Of a DNA stretch of 57,238 bases, positions 1 through 8,842 are shown one piece after another. The notes under the pieces were generated by a model. That model saw only the letters and a list, made by a program, of their open reading frames with translations. It had not been told where the DNA came from and did not search any database. Origin of the DNA: JADJOY01 sp016713535 [NCBI: Deltaproteobacteria bacterium] (GTDB lineage: Bacteria > JADJOY01). A program made the translations under genes and the position numbers. How positions within the stretch are numbered: the first letter of the stretch is position 1; every line of letters starts with the position of its first letter. The stretch lies in contig JADJOY010000003.1 of NCBI GenBank assembly GCA_016713535.1, positions 486,651-543,888 on the forward strand, in the 5' to 3' direction.

Positions 1-1111
1 GGGGGGGGCCGCCGGCCGGGCGCGGCCGCGGGGGCGCAGGGGCGGCGCGGCCGGGCGGGCCGGCCGGGCGCGGGCGGCGGGGGCGGGGCGGAGGCGGCCA
101 ACGGGCGCGGGCGGGCCCCTATTCGCGCGGCGGGCCGCCGCCGCCCGGTGGCCTCCGCGGGCCCCAGGCCGGCGGGGCCGCCGCGTGCTGCCGGCGCCCC
201 GCGCGTCTACGCGCACCGCCCGCCGTCCGGCCAAGCGTCCGGCGCGCGGGGGGCGCGTGGGGCGCTGCGCGGGGGCAGCGCGTCGGACGCGCCGCCGGGG
301 GGGGGGGGGGCGGCGGCCGCGGGGGCGGGCGGCGCGCGCCCGTCGGCCCTGTGCACGCCTGGGGCGCGTGGGCCTCCGCGGCCCGCCCAGGTCCGCGTGG
401 CCGCGGGGCCGCGCGCCCGCGCTGGTCGCTCGCCGTTCCCGCGCCCCCACCCCGGGTCGCGGCTCCGTCGTCGCGCTGGCGGGCTCGTGTCGTCGCGTTC
501 GTGTCGCGTGTTCTCGCGCCGCTTGTCGGTGGCGCGTGTCGGCTCGCTGAAGACGGCCTGGCCTCATGCGCTCGGCAAGCGCTGCCGCGCGCCCGGTGCT
601 GACGGCGTCGTGCACCACAGTGCCGCGGCCCCAGTACCCGCGTCCGCTCGGCGCGCCGCGGGGGGGGTGCGGTCCGTCGGCAGCGCGGCGACTCCTCGGC
701 AACGCCCTCGCCGGGCGTCCGGCTCTCAAGGCCGGGGGCTGGCGGCGCGGGTGCCTCGCGGGCGCGCGCCGGTGTGGGTCGCGGTCACCGCCGCCTCCTC
801 GGCCGCTCGGCCGTGCCGGCCGAGTACGAGCGCCTTCGAGGTCAGGCCGTGGTGGCCTGGGCTCAGCAATCGGTCTCCGGATTTCCCGGGGCAGTTCCAA
901 ATGGACCACCACGATTTGGATCGCCCTTGCGCCGAACGGGCTGGAGGGCGGCGCTTCGTCGCCGCCGAAGCCGATGGGACGCCGAGACCGGTCGCTACGA
1001 ATCGTGACGTTGCATATAGCGCGCACCGGGACGCGGTGTGCCTTGACCACCGCATGGGGCTCGTGAGAACGTCGCGCGCCCTCACGTGAGGGCCACCTCA
1101 CCAGCGCGCGA
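1..1111. other. Gene-free, extremely G-rich low-complexity stretch
   Basis: No convincing gene is visible before the first porin. The first 550 bases or so are almost entirely G and C with long G runs. The frames that stay open here have the biased Arg/Ala/Gly/Pro composition of random high-GC DNA and match no family I recognise. Composition becomes more normal after about base 850. Bases 545-850 resemble 5085-5370. The start may be a contig-end artefact. Confidence 0.6.
545..850 (+). repeat. Diverged repeat, copy 1 (partner at 5085-5370)
   Basis: The stretch near 565-610 is close to that near 5116-5157; both contain CGCGCGCCCGG followed shortly by TGCTGACGGCG. Both copies also end in a similar block reading into GAGGTCAG. 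The pair brackets the porins and the Rhs/pilin cassette. It could be the remains of a decayed gene or element. I found no coding match. Confidence 0.4.
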
Positions 1112-2587
1112 ATGAGCCTCGTCCGAGCCCACCTCCTCGCACCTCGCCGCGCGCGTCGTGCTCCCGGGGGGCTTGGCGCAGTCCTCGTCTTCGTGTGCGT
1201 CTTGCAGGTGATCGACGCGCGCGCACAGACGGGGCTCGTGCTCGACGAGACCGGTGCGAGCGCGCGCAGCGGCGCCATGGGCCAAGCCTTCACCGGCATC
1301 GCCGACGATTCGGCCGCTGCGTACTACAACCCCGCGGGGCTCGCCTTCGACGGCCCGAAAGAGACCATCCTCGGCTTCCGCTACATGGAGGCCGACACCT
1401 TCATCGACTTCGTCGGACCGCCGCCGCCCTCGCCGTACCCGCCTCCACCCGCCGATCCCACCGACCCAGGAGTGCGGCCGGTGCTCGTCACCACGGACAC
1501 CGAGTGGAACCCGCCGATCACCACCGGGTTGGTGGTGGGCGTGTCGGGGCACTTCGCGCCGCCGAGCCTCGTCGAGGACTTCCCGTGGCTCGACCGCCTC
1601 CACTACGGCGTGATCTTGAACCTCGGCATCTCGTCGCAGAACACGTTCCACACCTACGAGGACTACAGCCAGCCGTATTTCTTCCGCTACGACACGCGCC
1701 CCGACCTGCTCTCCGCGGTGGCGACGATCGCCTACCGGCCGTGGGATTGGATCTCGTTCGGCGCGGGCGTGATTCCCAACGTCAACGCGTACCAGTCCAA
1801 CTACGCCAAGATCCGCCTCAACGCGCCTGCGGATGATCCGACCAAGGGCTTCGACATCGCGATCAAGGTCCACTCGGTGATGGAGTTCTCGCCGGTGGGC
1901 GGGATCATGCTGCGCGTCCCCGTGCCCGACATGCCCGAGGATTTCCTGCAGCTCGGCTTCAGCTACCGCGGCCAGATCGGCAACTTCTTCGGCACCGGTC
2001 CCTCCTTCACGGTGCTCGGCGAGGGCACCCCGGACGGCGGCTTCGATCCGCAGACCGAGCTGCCGGTGGGGCTGATCGTGAACTACGCGGGCTTCGCGCC
2101 GGCGCAGTGGAGCTTCGGGATCGGGCTCCGACCCAACGAGCGCCTCACGCTCGGCGCCGACCTCGTCTACAAGGAGTTCTACGCCTTCAAGGTGTTCATC
2201 CACCGCAAGCCCACCCCGGAGTTCGAGAACACCCTCGTGCCGCGCTTCGGCGTCGAGTACGAGATGCCGGTCGCGAGCGAGTGGCCGGTGCTCGACCTCC
2301 TCGAGCGCATCGACTGGCGCGTCGGCTACTACTACGAGCCCACGCCGAACCCGTCGCTCAACGGCGTCCAGAACATCCTCGACTGCAACCAGCACGTCGC
2401 ATCGGGCGGGGTGGGGCTCAACTTCGCGCCGATCGCCGAGGAAGCGCGGCTGCGCGTCGATCTCTATGGCCAGTTCCACCAGCTCGTCGATCGCTTCACG
2501 ATGAACGAGGGCGACCTGCGGCGCGGACCGTACACCGCCGGCGGCAGCGTCTTCGCCCTCGGCCTCGAAGTGCGGGTGGACTGGTGA
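1112..2587 (+). CDS. FadL/OmpP1/TodX-type outer-membrane hydrophobic-compound transporter
   Basis: This is a 491-residue predicted beta-barrel of the OMPP1/FadL/TodX family, which moves long-chain fatty acids, aromatics and other hydrophobic molecules across the outer membrane. The N-terminus has an Arg-rich n-region, a hydrophobic core and a likely signal peptidase site after ARA, at about residue 38. The mature protein then shows the family start: QTGLVLDETG, a conserved GAMGQAFTG and AAAYYNPAG. The rest alternates short aromatic strands. The ATG at 1112 is chosen because it gives a full signal peptide. The next gene starts on GTG inside this stop codon (GTGA), so the two are probably translationally coupled. 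Given the catabolic genes nearby, a hydrophobic (perhaps sterol or fatty acid) substrate is plausible, but that is inference. Confidence 0.85.
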   Translation: MSLVRAHLLAPRRARRAPGGLGAVLVFVCVLQVIDARAQTGLVLDETGASARSGAMGQAFTGIADDSAAAYYNPAGLAFDGPKETILGFRYMEADTFIDFVGPPPPSPYPPPPADPTDPGVRPVLVTTDTEWNPPITTGLVVGVSGHFAPPSLVEDFPWLDRLHYGVILNLGISSQNTFHTYEDYSQPYFFRYDTRPDLLSAVATIAYRPWDWISFGAGVIPNVNAYQSNYAKIRLNAPADDPTKGFDIAIKVHSVMEFSPVGGIMLRVPVPDMPEDFLQLGFSYRGQIGNFFGTGPSFTVLGEGTPDGGFDPQTELPVGLIVNYAGFAPAQWSFGIGLRPNERLTLGADLVYKEFYAFKVFIHRKPTPEFENTLVPRFGVEYEMPVASEWPVLDLLERIDWRVGYYYEPTPNPSLNGVQNILDCNQHVASGGVGLNFAPIAEEARLRVDLYGQFHQLVDRFTMNEGDLRRGPYTAGGSVFALGLEVRVDW

Positions 2588-3955
2588 GCCGGCGGCGCAT
2601 CGGTCGGGGAGGCGTGCGGCGCGCGCGCTGGATCGCGCTCGCTTGCGTGGCGATGGCCGGTACCGCGCGAGCCCAGACGGGGCTCTACTTCGATGAGTAC
2701 GGTGGCGACGCGCGCAGCGCCGCCATGGGCCAGGCGTTCACCGGCCTCGCCGACACCGCGGCCGCCGCCTACTACAACCCGGGCGGCGTCGGCTTCGCGC
2801 CGGCCCAGACCTCGCTCGGCTTCCGCTACACGAACCCCGAGCTCAGGATCGAGTTTCGCGGTGAGCCCCCCGGAGGACGTCTCGACCGATGCACCTTCCA
2901 CCCAGGGCATGGTCATCAGCGTCCTCTCGGATCTCGACCATCCCGGCCTCAACAAGCGCTTCCCGTGGCTCGAGCCGCTCGCGCTGGGCGTCGAGGTGTT
3001 CCTGCCGCTGCCGCAGGTGAACAGCTTCTCCGTTCACCAGCACGGCGCAGGCCTACTTCTTCCGCTACGACACCCGGCCCGACGTGCTCTCGTTGGTGTT
3101 CTCGCTCGCCTACCGGATCACGGATTGGCTCTCGATCGGCGGCGGCTTCATGCCGAACTTCGACAGCCTCCAGGACAACCACGCCAACGTGCGCCTCAAC
3201 GCGCCCGAGGGCGACCCCACCATGGGCACCGACCTCGAGCTCGAGCAGGAGGCCACGGGTACCTTCACGCCGCTGCTCGGCATCCTCATCAAAGCGCCGA
3301 ACGAGGGGCTGCGCGACGTGATCTCGCTCGGGCTCTCCTATCGCGGGCGGGTGAAGAACTACTTCGGCACCGGCCGCAGCGATCAGTCGGTGGGGCTCGG
3401 GCTGCCCGACTTGAGCTTCTTCCAGCTCGTCTACATCCGCGGCGAGCTCGTGAACTTCGTGGGCTTCGTCCCCGAGCAGTACTCGGCCGGGCTCGGGCTG
3501 CACCCGATGGAGCGGCTCACGGTCGGGCTGGATCTCACCTACAAGCGCTGGGAGGACTTCACCTTCTGGCTCGACCAGGCGCCCAACCCCGGTTCCAGAA
3601 CACGCTGGTTCCCCGGATCGGCGCCGAATACGCCATCCCCATCGGCGGCGACATCCTGGGTGTGGGCCACTTCACGTACTGCCGGGTGCGCGGCGGCTAC
3701 TACTACGAGCCGAGCGCCAACCCCACGCTTTCCGGCCGCCAGAACATCATCGACAACGACCAGCACGTCGCCAGCATCGGGATCGGCCTCGACACCATCC
3801 TGATGAACAAATACACGATCAACTACGACATCCTCTTCCAGGCCCACGTCTTCAACCACCGCCGCACCAAGAACGTCTACGACCCGCTCTTCCCGCCGTT
3901 CGTCTCCGAGGGCGAGGTCTACACCACCGGCTTCGACGTCAACTTCGGGTGGTGA
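2584..3955 (+). CDS. Second FadL-like outer-membrane protein, reading frame broken three times
   Basis: This is a tandem paralogue of the preceding porin. It starts at GTG 2584, overlapping the previous stop, and has a signal peptide ending in ARA. The family start is conserved: QTGLYFDEYG, AAMGQAFTG, AAAYYNPGG. The frame changes near 2865, 3040 and 3592, yet sequence on every side stays homologous to the first porin, including FFRYDTRPD and NTLVPRIGAEY. The C-terminus ends in the aromatic pattern FDVNFGW, typical of outer-membrane barrels. Because conservation continues after each break, sequencing indels are more likely than an old pseudogene, but a real recent pseudogene is not excluded. 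Confidence 0.75.
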
Positions 3956-4008
3956 GGGGCGAGCGGTGAGGGCGCTCGTGCCGCGATCGTCGCGGCGCGG
4001 GGATGTAG

Positions 4009-4422
4009 TTGCGTGCCCGGTGGATGGATCCCACCACGGGCCGGTTTGAGTCGAGGGATCCGTGGGGGGGGAGCAACTTTGATCCGCAGAGTCTCCACCG
4101 ATACACGTACGCGCACCTTGACCCCGCCAACAAGCTTGATCCAACCGGAAAGTTCACGCTGATCGAGCTGCTGATTGTTGTGGCGATTGTCGGGATTCTG
4201 GCTTCGATAGCGATACCGCAGATTCTCGGGGCTAAGAAAGGCGCTTGCGCGGCGAATATGGCTCTCTTCTTTGCTACGTTTGGTAAGCCGAGCGTTCTCG
4301 TCGCGAAAAAGTTGGGGATCGATCCAGTTTTTGTGCACCTATCGGGTGACACTCACCTATCGAACGGTGCCACTCTCAGTGGCGCGTTCGAGCTGCCCTC
4401 CGGCCCTGAACCGACCTCCTGA
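4009..4422 (+). CDS. Orphan Rhs-core C-terminus fused to a type IV pilin-like N-domain
   Basis: The first 45 residues are the conserved end of the Rhs repeat-associated core: RARWMDPTTGRFESRDPWGG, then YTYAHLDPANKLDPTGK. The frame runs directly into a prepilin N-methylation segment, FTLIELLIVVAIVGILASIAIP, and pilin-like residues (ACAANM). About 65 further residues are unrecognised. The residue before the Phe is Lys rather than the Gly that prepilin peptidase needs; Glu5 of the pilin is present. A stop lies just upstream (4006-4008) and no Rhs body is nearby, so this is a displaced tip cassette opening at a TTG. Its base composition is clearly less GC-rich than its neighbours, which suggests horizontal origin. 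The function could be a toxin tip, a pilin relic or nothing. Confidence 0.55.
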   Translation: MRARWMDPTTGRFESRDPWGGSNFDPQSLHRYTYAHLDPANKLDPTGKFTLIELLIVVAIVGILASIAIPQILGAKKGACAANMALFFATFGKPSVLVAKKLGIDPVFVHLSGDTHLSNGATLSGAFELPSGPEPTS

Positions 4423-5487
4423 CGGTCACGGGAACTTGGTTCTCGATCAGGAGGCTATTCAACGACCTCGCTCGCCCTTAACTCGGAGAGACCCCAAGCC
4501 TTGAGGGGGTCATGGGCCGACAGTTGCCAGGTGCGTGAGAAGCGGTGCGCTTCTACGACCGGAGTCACACCACGCGGTGGCGGCGATAGGCGAGCGCGGC
4601 GGCTAGGCGGCTGCACGCCAAGGCTGCGGCCCAGGGTACGAGCACGCACGGGCAACGGATAACCGACGCGTCCAGATCCCAGGGCTAGGAGATGGGTCCG
4701 CGGGGGCCAACGGGGAACTTCCGCGTGGGAGGCGTCGAGGATCTGGCGTGCAGCCGATCGCCGTCGACACTACGCGCCCCGTGCTCCGATCAGCCCCGGT
4801 CCGGAGGACGTTGTTTTGCTGCGCCCTCCGGCGTCTGGCAGCCGCGTCTCGGTGAGGAAGGTGGGGCGGCAAGTTCCCGCGAACGGTGACAGGCGCCGCA
4901 TGCGATCGCCTATCGCCTGGGAGCTCACCCATCAGCCACGCCTAATCACGAATGGGCGAGGTGCGCGCCCGCACGAGTGCTGAGGTCGCGCGCCAGTTCC
5001 GCAGCCACCAGCTCTGGGATCCCGGACATCACGCAGTGCGCCTGGCTCGAGACACCGTCGTATCGCAGGTTCTCGCGCCGTGGCGACAGAAGCCTCCTCG
5101 AGGCGGATGGCACTGATGCGCTCCAGCAGCGCTGCGCGCGCCCGGATGCTGACGGCGCGGGGCAGGAAGGCGACCAGTCACCGCGCCACTAGCGACCCGC
5201 CGCGGTGACCGGTCCCGGCGACGCCCGACGCCCTGCCAGACCAGCCTCAGGGGACCTCGCGGGCGCCGGGGTCGAGGCGACACCGCACGGTGCACGCGCC
5301 TCCTGCGCTCGGCGAGCCCTGCCGCCCAGTGAAGCGACCTTAGCGAGGTCAGACTCGGCCGGTGGCCTGCTGCGGTCCGGTCTCGGTTTCCAGCCGGTTC
5401 ACGAACACGGAGCAAGAGCCCCGACCGCTCTTCGCGGACGGAGCTCTCCCGTTATTGGTCGCAGATCTCGAGTCGAACGCGCTCGCG
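4423..5487. other. About 1 kb with no recognisable gene
   Basis: Only short frames with no family resemblance are visible. The left part retains the lower GC of the Rhs/pilin cassette. The right part (5085-5370) is the partner of the diverged repeat at 545-850. I read the stretch as decayed mobile or cassette DNA. Confidence 0.5.
5085..5370 (+). repeat. Diverged repeat, copy 2 (partner at 545-850)
   Basis: The strongest match to the first copy is around 5116-5157. A weaker collinear match lies around 5255-5370, ending in GAGGTCAG. It is in the same orientation as the first copy and lies between the Rhs/pilin cassette and the RAYT gene. Confidence 0.4.
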
Positions 5488-6447
5488 CTACGCCGTGGAG
5501 AGCGTCGGCAGCACGATCGGTTTCCAGGGCGGAAACGAGTAGGCGGGGAAGGGCTGGCGACCGTGGCCGTGACGGAGCGAGTCGGCCGCGGCCCAGAACC
5601 TTCTCGAGAACTCTCGGAAGATCGCGCGGTAGCTCTTGTAGTCGACGTCGGTGCTGGCGTGGCAGAGCGGTCGCGGCGATCGGTTCGAGCGTTTGGGCCT
5701 CGCGCGCGGATCCTGTCGCACGACGGTGGCGGCGCCGAGCACGGGTCGGCCGCCGCGCTCACGAGCGCAGGCCTGCTCGGCGGCGCGAATGCGCTCGAGG
5801 ATCTGCTCGGGGGTCGTGTTCTCGTCAGGGAGCCCGTCGAGAGGGTGAACCGTCACGGTCTCCTCTTCCCAGAAGTGCTCTCGATCGACGACGGCATCAG
5901 ATCCGCGCGCATCGCGCAGCGCCCCCTGGTAGCGCCGTTCGTTGAACCAGCGCACGCGATGCTCGATCGGCTCGCCGTCGCGACCGAAGAGCAGGACTCC
6001 CGGCCAATCCTCGTGCTTCACGACGAGCCCGGCCCTGACCGGATTGAGGACTGTGTAGACGAGCCTGCCGATGGCGGCCGCGGCGTCGAGCACGGGCTCG
6101 GCGGAGAAGCGGCGGTCGAAGACGTGTCCCTCGCGCTCACGGATGCCGTTGATGCCCTTGGCCACCGCGGTCTCGAAGTCGCGTAGGAAGTCGGAGAGCT
6201 GGCTGCGTTCGTCTGCGAGCAAGAGATGGAAGTGGTTCGAGACCGTGACCGCCGCTTTCAACTGCACGCCGGTGTAGCGCCGGAGCGCGCGGCCGAGGGC
6301 GAGCAGGAAGATCGCGTTGGCGTCCGCATCGGGCCGCAGCAGGAACCTCCGCTGGTAGCAGCGGTTGGTCACGAAGTGCAGCGTGTTCGGCCGCAGCCAT
6401 CGCAGCGGGCGTCCCATGAGGAGGGGCTCCGGCAACCGGCGTGCCAT
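5488..6447 (-). CDS. REP-associated tyrosine transposase (RAYT, Y1_Tnp/IS200-like)
   Basis: The protein, about 320 residues, has the single-domain Y1 transposase/HUH fold (PF01797). Its N-terminus reads RPLRWLRPNTLHFVTNRCYQ. The metal-binding motif is HFHLLL, preceded by VTVSN. The following helix holds FDRRFSAEP and then RLVYTVLNPVRAGLV, typical of RAYTs. RAYTs process single-stranded REP palindromes rather than carrying their own IS ends, which fits the many palindromic repeats in this window. The ATG at 6447 is chosen because it lies just before conserved sequence; the ATG at 6417 is a possible later start. The C-terminal 120 residues are less conserved. Confidence 0.85.
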   Translation of the reverse strand: MARRLPEPLLMGRPLRWLRPNTLHFVTNRCYQRRFLLRPDADANAIFLLALGRALRRYTGVQLKAAVTVSNHFHLLLADERSQLSDFLRDFETAVAKGINGIREREGHVFDRRFSAEPVLDAAAAIGRLVYTVLNPVRAGLVVKHEDWPGVLLFGRDGEPIEHRVRWFNERRYQGALRDARGSDAVVDREHFWEEETVTVHPLDGLPDENTTPEQILERIRAAEQACARERGGRPVLGAATVVRQDPRARPKRSNRSPRPLCHASTDVDYKSYRAIFREFSRRFWAAADSLRHGHGRQPFPAYSFPPWKPIVLPTLSTA

Positions 6448-6609
6448 CGGAAGGATGGCGCGATCGCTTCCTCTTTCACCGCGTACGAGGGTCGAGCTGT
6501 GCCCCTTCGTTCGCTCCAGCGCGAACGAAACGGCGCACCGCAGCCGCACGAGCGCGGGGCGGGGCAGCGGCGGTCGATCGCGGGCGGCAGCCCGGACCGA
6601 CCGAGGCGC

Positions 6610-6789
6610 CTACTGCCCGGCCACGCGCGATCGCGCACCGCGCCGCGCATCACGCAGCGCCTCGCGGATCTCGCGCTCGTCGCGTGCCAGGGCGTCCGCT
6701 TCCTTCGCCGGCCAGCGGCTGGCGCCGCCGACCTTGTTCGGTTTGCAGAGCCCACACGAGCGCCGTTTGCGCTTCAGACGTTTTCTCAT
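6610..6789 (-). CDS. Small basic CxxC protein of unknown function
   Basis: This is a 59-residue protein. It starts MRKRLKRKRRSCGLCKPNKV, followed by a charged helix rich in Glu and Arg (EADALARDEREIREAL). Similar small proteins with a KRSC-x-LCKP-K core recur as conserved hypotheticals in other bacteria. The Cys pair could bind metal or the protein could bind nucleic acid, but neither is shown. I chose the start at 6789 because the upstream part of the frame is low-complexity. It lies upstream of the RAYT gene on the same strand. Confidence 0.5.
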   Translation of the reverse strand: MRKRLKRKRRSCGLCKPNKVGGASRWPAKEADALARDEREIREALRDARRGARSRVAGQ

Positions 6790-6889
6790 CGCTACCCCCG
6801 CTGAGCCGGGAGTGGATCTTACTGCGCCGGTGGAAGACGGGGACCCCGGCCCCTTGGGCGCGGCGGCGGCCCGCCGTTTGACGTCAGTC

Positions 6890-6905
6890 TGTGACATTGG
6901 TTACA
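6890..6905 (+). promoter_or_regulatory. Palindromic operator-like site upstream of the GbsR-type regulator
   Basis: The half-sites TGTGAC and GTTACA are separated by four bases (ATTG) and form a near-perfect inverted repeat. It sits in the only AT-richer stretch before the regulator, about 65 bp ahead of its start. Autoregulation is a reasonable guess. Confidence 0.4.
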
Positions 6906-6968
6906 TCAGTTGAGTCAAATAAATCTGACCGGATTGATCCAGCCCCGCAAGCCCCACCGGGAACCTCG

Positions 6969-7592
6969 ATGCCCCACGCCGCGACCGCCACCGCCCCCAC
7001 CGACGCCTCGCCGGAGCCGCTGCGCGCCCTCGAGGACCGCTTCATCGAGCGCATCGGTGAGCTCTCGGCGATCTGGGGCACGACGCGCTCGATGGGGCGG
7101 ATCCACGCGCTGCTCTACCTGTCGCCGCGGCCCCTCTCGAGCGACGAGATCGGCGAGCGTCTCGCGATCAGCCACGGCAACTGCTCGACGAGCCTGCGTC
7201 AGCTCCTGATCTACGGCCCGGTGCGCCGCGTTCACGAGCGCGGCGAGCGCAAGGCGCGCTACGTGGCGGTGGCGGAGCCGTGGGCGTGGCTGCGCTCGAC
7301 CACCCGGGTGCGCCGCGATCGCGAGCTCCTGCCGCAGATCGAGGGCATCCAGGAGATCCGCGCCGAGGCCGAGGCCGCGCTCGCGGGCGCCCGCGGCGAG
7401 CGCCGCGCCCAGATCGAATCCATGCTCGCCAAGATCGACCTGGTGGGCGGCTTCCTCGACGAGGTGCGCGACCTGGTGAACGCGTTCCTCGCCCTCGACA
7501 AGGACAGCCTGTCCGCGCGCGTGACCGAGCTCAGGGCGCTGCTCGTCGGCGCCACGGAGCCGCCGCCGAAGCGCGCCGGCGCCCGTCGCTGA
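6969..7592 (+). CDS. GbsR/MarR-family transcriptional regulator
   Basis: The protein is 207 residues. An N-terminal helix (FIERIGELSAIWGTTRSMGRI) leads into a winged helix: ALLYLSPRPLSSDEIGERLAISHGNCSTSLRQLLIYG. This is the pattern of GbsR-like MarR proteins, which repress glycine betaine and related genes in other bacteria. A long helical C-terminal half would form the dimer interface. The ATG at 6969 is chosen because the open frame upstream is not conserved. The gene sits 50 bp upstream of a Rieske oxygenase on the same strand and may control it, independently of the KstR-like system further on. Its ligand is unknown. Confidence 0.75.
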   Translation: MPHAATATAPTDASPEPLRALEDRFIERIGELSAIWGTTRSMGRIHALLYLSPRPLSSDEIGERLAISHGNCSTSLRQLLIYGPVRRVHERGERKARYVAVAEPWAWLRSTTRVRRDRELLPQIEGIQEIRAEAEAALAGARGERRAQIESMLAKIDLVGGFLDEVRDLVNAFLALDKDSLSARVTELRALLVGATEPPPKRAGARR

Positions 7593-7642
7593 CCCGGGCT
7601 GCCAACCTGAATACGACCCATTCCGAACGAAAGGATCCGTCC

Positions 7643-8620
7643 ATGAAGCCGCGTTATCCGATGCCCCCGTATCCCAATGGCTGGTTCCAGGTGGCGGTCT
7701 CGACCGAGGTCGCGCCCGGCGAGCTCAAGACCCTCAAGTACTTCGGGAAGGAGCTCGTGCTCTTCCGCGGCCAGGACGGCACGGCGCGCGTCCTCGATGC
7801 CTACTGCCCGCACCTCGGCGCTCACCTCGGGCTCGGCAAGGTCGTCGACGACAACCTCGAGTGCCGCTTCCACCGCTGGCAGTGGGCCGGCGACGGCAGC
7901 CTGATGCACGTGCCCGACGCCAAGCGTGCCCCGGCGGTGAAGGCCGATTGCTGGCCGGTCGACGAGAAGAACGGGATCATCTTCGTGTGGCACCACGCCG
8001 AGGGCGCGGCGCCGACGTGGGAGATCCCCGAGCTCGGCAAGGTCGGCACGCCCGCCTACGTCGACTGGGAGGTGCAGAAGTACCGCATCAAGACCCACTG
8101 CCAGGAGATCGGCGAGAACGTCACCGACGTGGCCCACTTCACCGGGCTGCACCAGATGGAGCACCCGGACCAGGACGAATACAAGGCGTGGGCCGAGGGC
8201 CACGTGTTCTGCGCCGAGCAGCACATGAAGATGGCGAAGGGCGCCATGGCGGGCTTCGAGGTGCCGGTCTCCACCCGCACCCACGGTCCCGGCGTGGCCA
8301 TCCTCACGGTGCTGGTCGATCCCATCGAGACGGTGTCCTTCATCACCCAGACGCCGGTCGACGAGGAGTCGGTCGACGCGTGGGTGAACTTCACGCTCCG
8401 GAAGCAGGACGACCCCGAAGCGGACCGGATGATCACCGAGATCTACAAGAACTTCCTGAACGAGCAGTACCAGGACGACATCCCGATCTGGGAGACGAAG
8501 AAGTACATCGCGCGCCCGCCGCTCAGCGACTTCGACGGTCCGGTGCCGCTGTGGCGCAAGTGGTACCGCCAGTTCTACTCGCAGAGCTTCGACGAGGACG
8601 CGTGGGCGAAAGCCTCCTGA
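7643..8620 (+). CDS. Rieske non-heme iron oxygenase 1 (KshA/DAF-36-like)
   Basis: The terminal oxygenase is 325 residues. The Rieske [2Fe-2S] ligands are C55-x-H57 and C74-x2-H77. The mononuclear iron facial triad is D162, H165 and H170 (TDVAHFTGLH). The end (IWETKKYIARP, then LWRKWYRQFY) resembles the KshA 3-ketosteroid 9-alpha-hydroxylase and the DAF-36/Neverland sterol 7-desaturase group. Such enzymes need a separate reductase, and none is seen here. An AAAGGA ribosome-binding site lies eight bases before the ATG. It follows the GbsR-type regulator and is followed by a strong hairpin. A sterol or other polycyclic substrate is inferred from family and from two paralogues in this window. Confidence 0.82.
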   Translation: MKPRYPMPPYPNGWFQVAVSTEVAPGELKTLKYFGKELVLFRGQDGTARVLDAYCPHLGAHLGLGKVVDDNLECRFHRWQWAGDGSLMHVPDAKRAPAVKADCWPVDEKNGIIFVWHHAEGAAPTWEIPELGKVGTPAYVDWEVQKYRIKTHCQEIGENVTDVAHFTGLHQMEHPDQDEYKAWAEGHVFCAEQHMKMAKGAMAGFEVPVSTRTHGPGVAILTVLVDPIETVSFITQTPVDEESVDAWVNFTLRKQDDPEADRMITEIYKNFLNEQYQDDIPIWETKKYIARPPLSDFDGPVPLWRKWYRQFYSQSFDEDAWAKAS

Positions 8621-8649
8621 CACGCCTCGCGCGCTGAGCGGTTTCGAGC

Positions 8650-8671
8650 GGGCGGCCGGAAACGGCCGCCC
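8650..8671 (+). terminator. Hairpin terminator after Rieske oxygenase 1
   Basis: A perfect 9-bp stem, GGGCGGCCG with CGGCCGCCC, closes a GAAA tetraloop 30 bp after the stop codon. Only a weak T-run follows. It also resembles the class I palindromic repeats of this window. Confidence 0.55.
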
Positions 8672-8842
8672 GTTCGTCGCTGCGCCGAGCGCACGGAGCG
8701 CGGGGCGGAATCGCCGCCTCCGGTGGGGCCTCACGGCAGCCCGGGGGCCCCTTTTGTCTTCCGCTACACTGGGGCGCCCCTGCCGAACCCGGGACCGCGC
8801 CTCCAGGACGTCTACGCCGAGCTCGCCGCGCGCGCGCCGCGC

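Noticed and set aside
148-1089. A 313-residue open frame at the window start
   Set aside because: Its composition is dominated by Arg, Ala, Gly and Pro, overlapping frames are open as well, and no family resemblance or ribosome-binding site is seen.
1082-2479. A 465-residue leftward frame opposite the first porin
   Set aside because: It is antisense to a clear porin gene and shows the Glu/Arg/Val/His-rich composition typical of antisense frames in this genome.
5362-6186. A 274-residue rightward frame opposite the RAYT gene
   Set aside because: It is antisense to a transposase with a clear HFH motif, and it has no domain resemblance.
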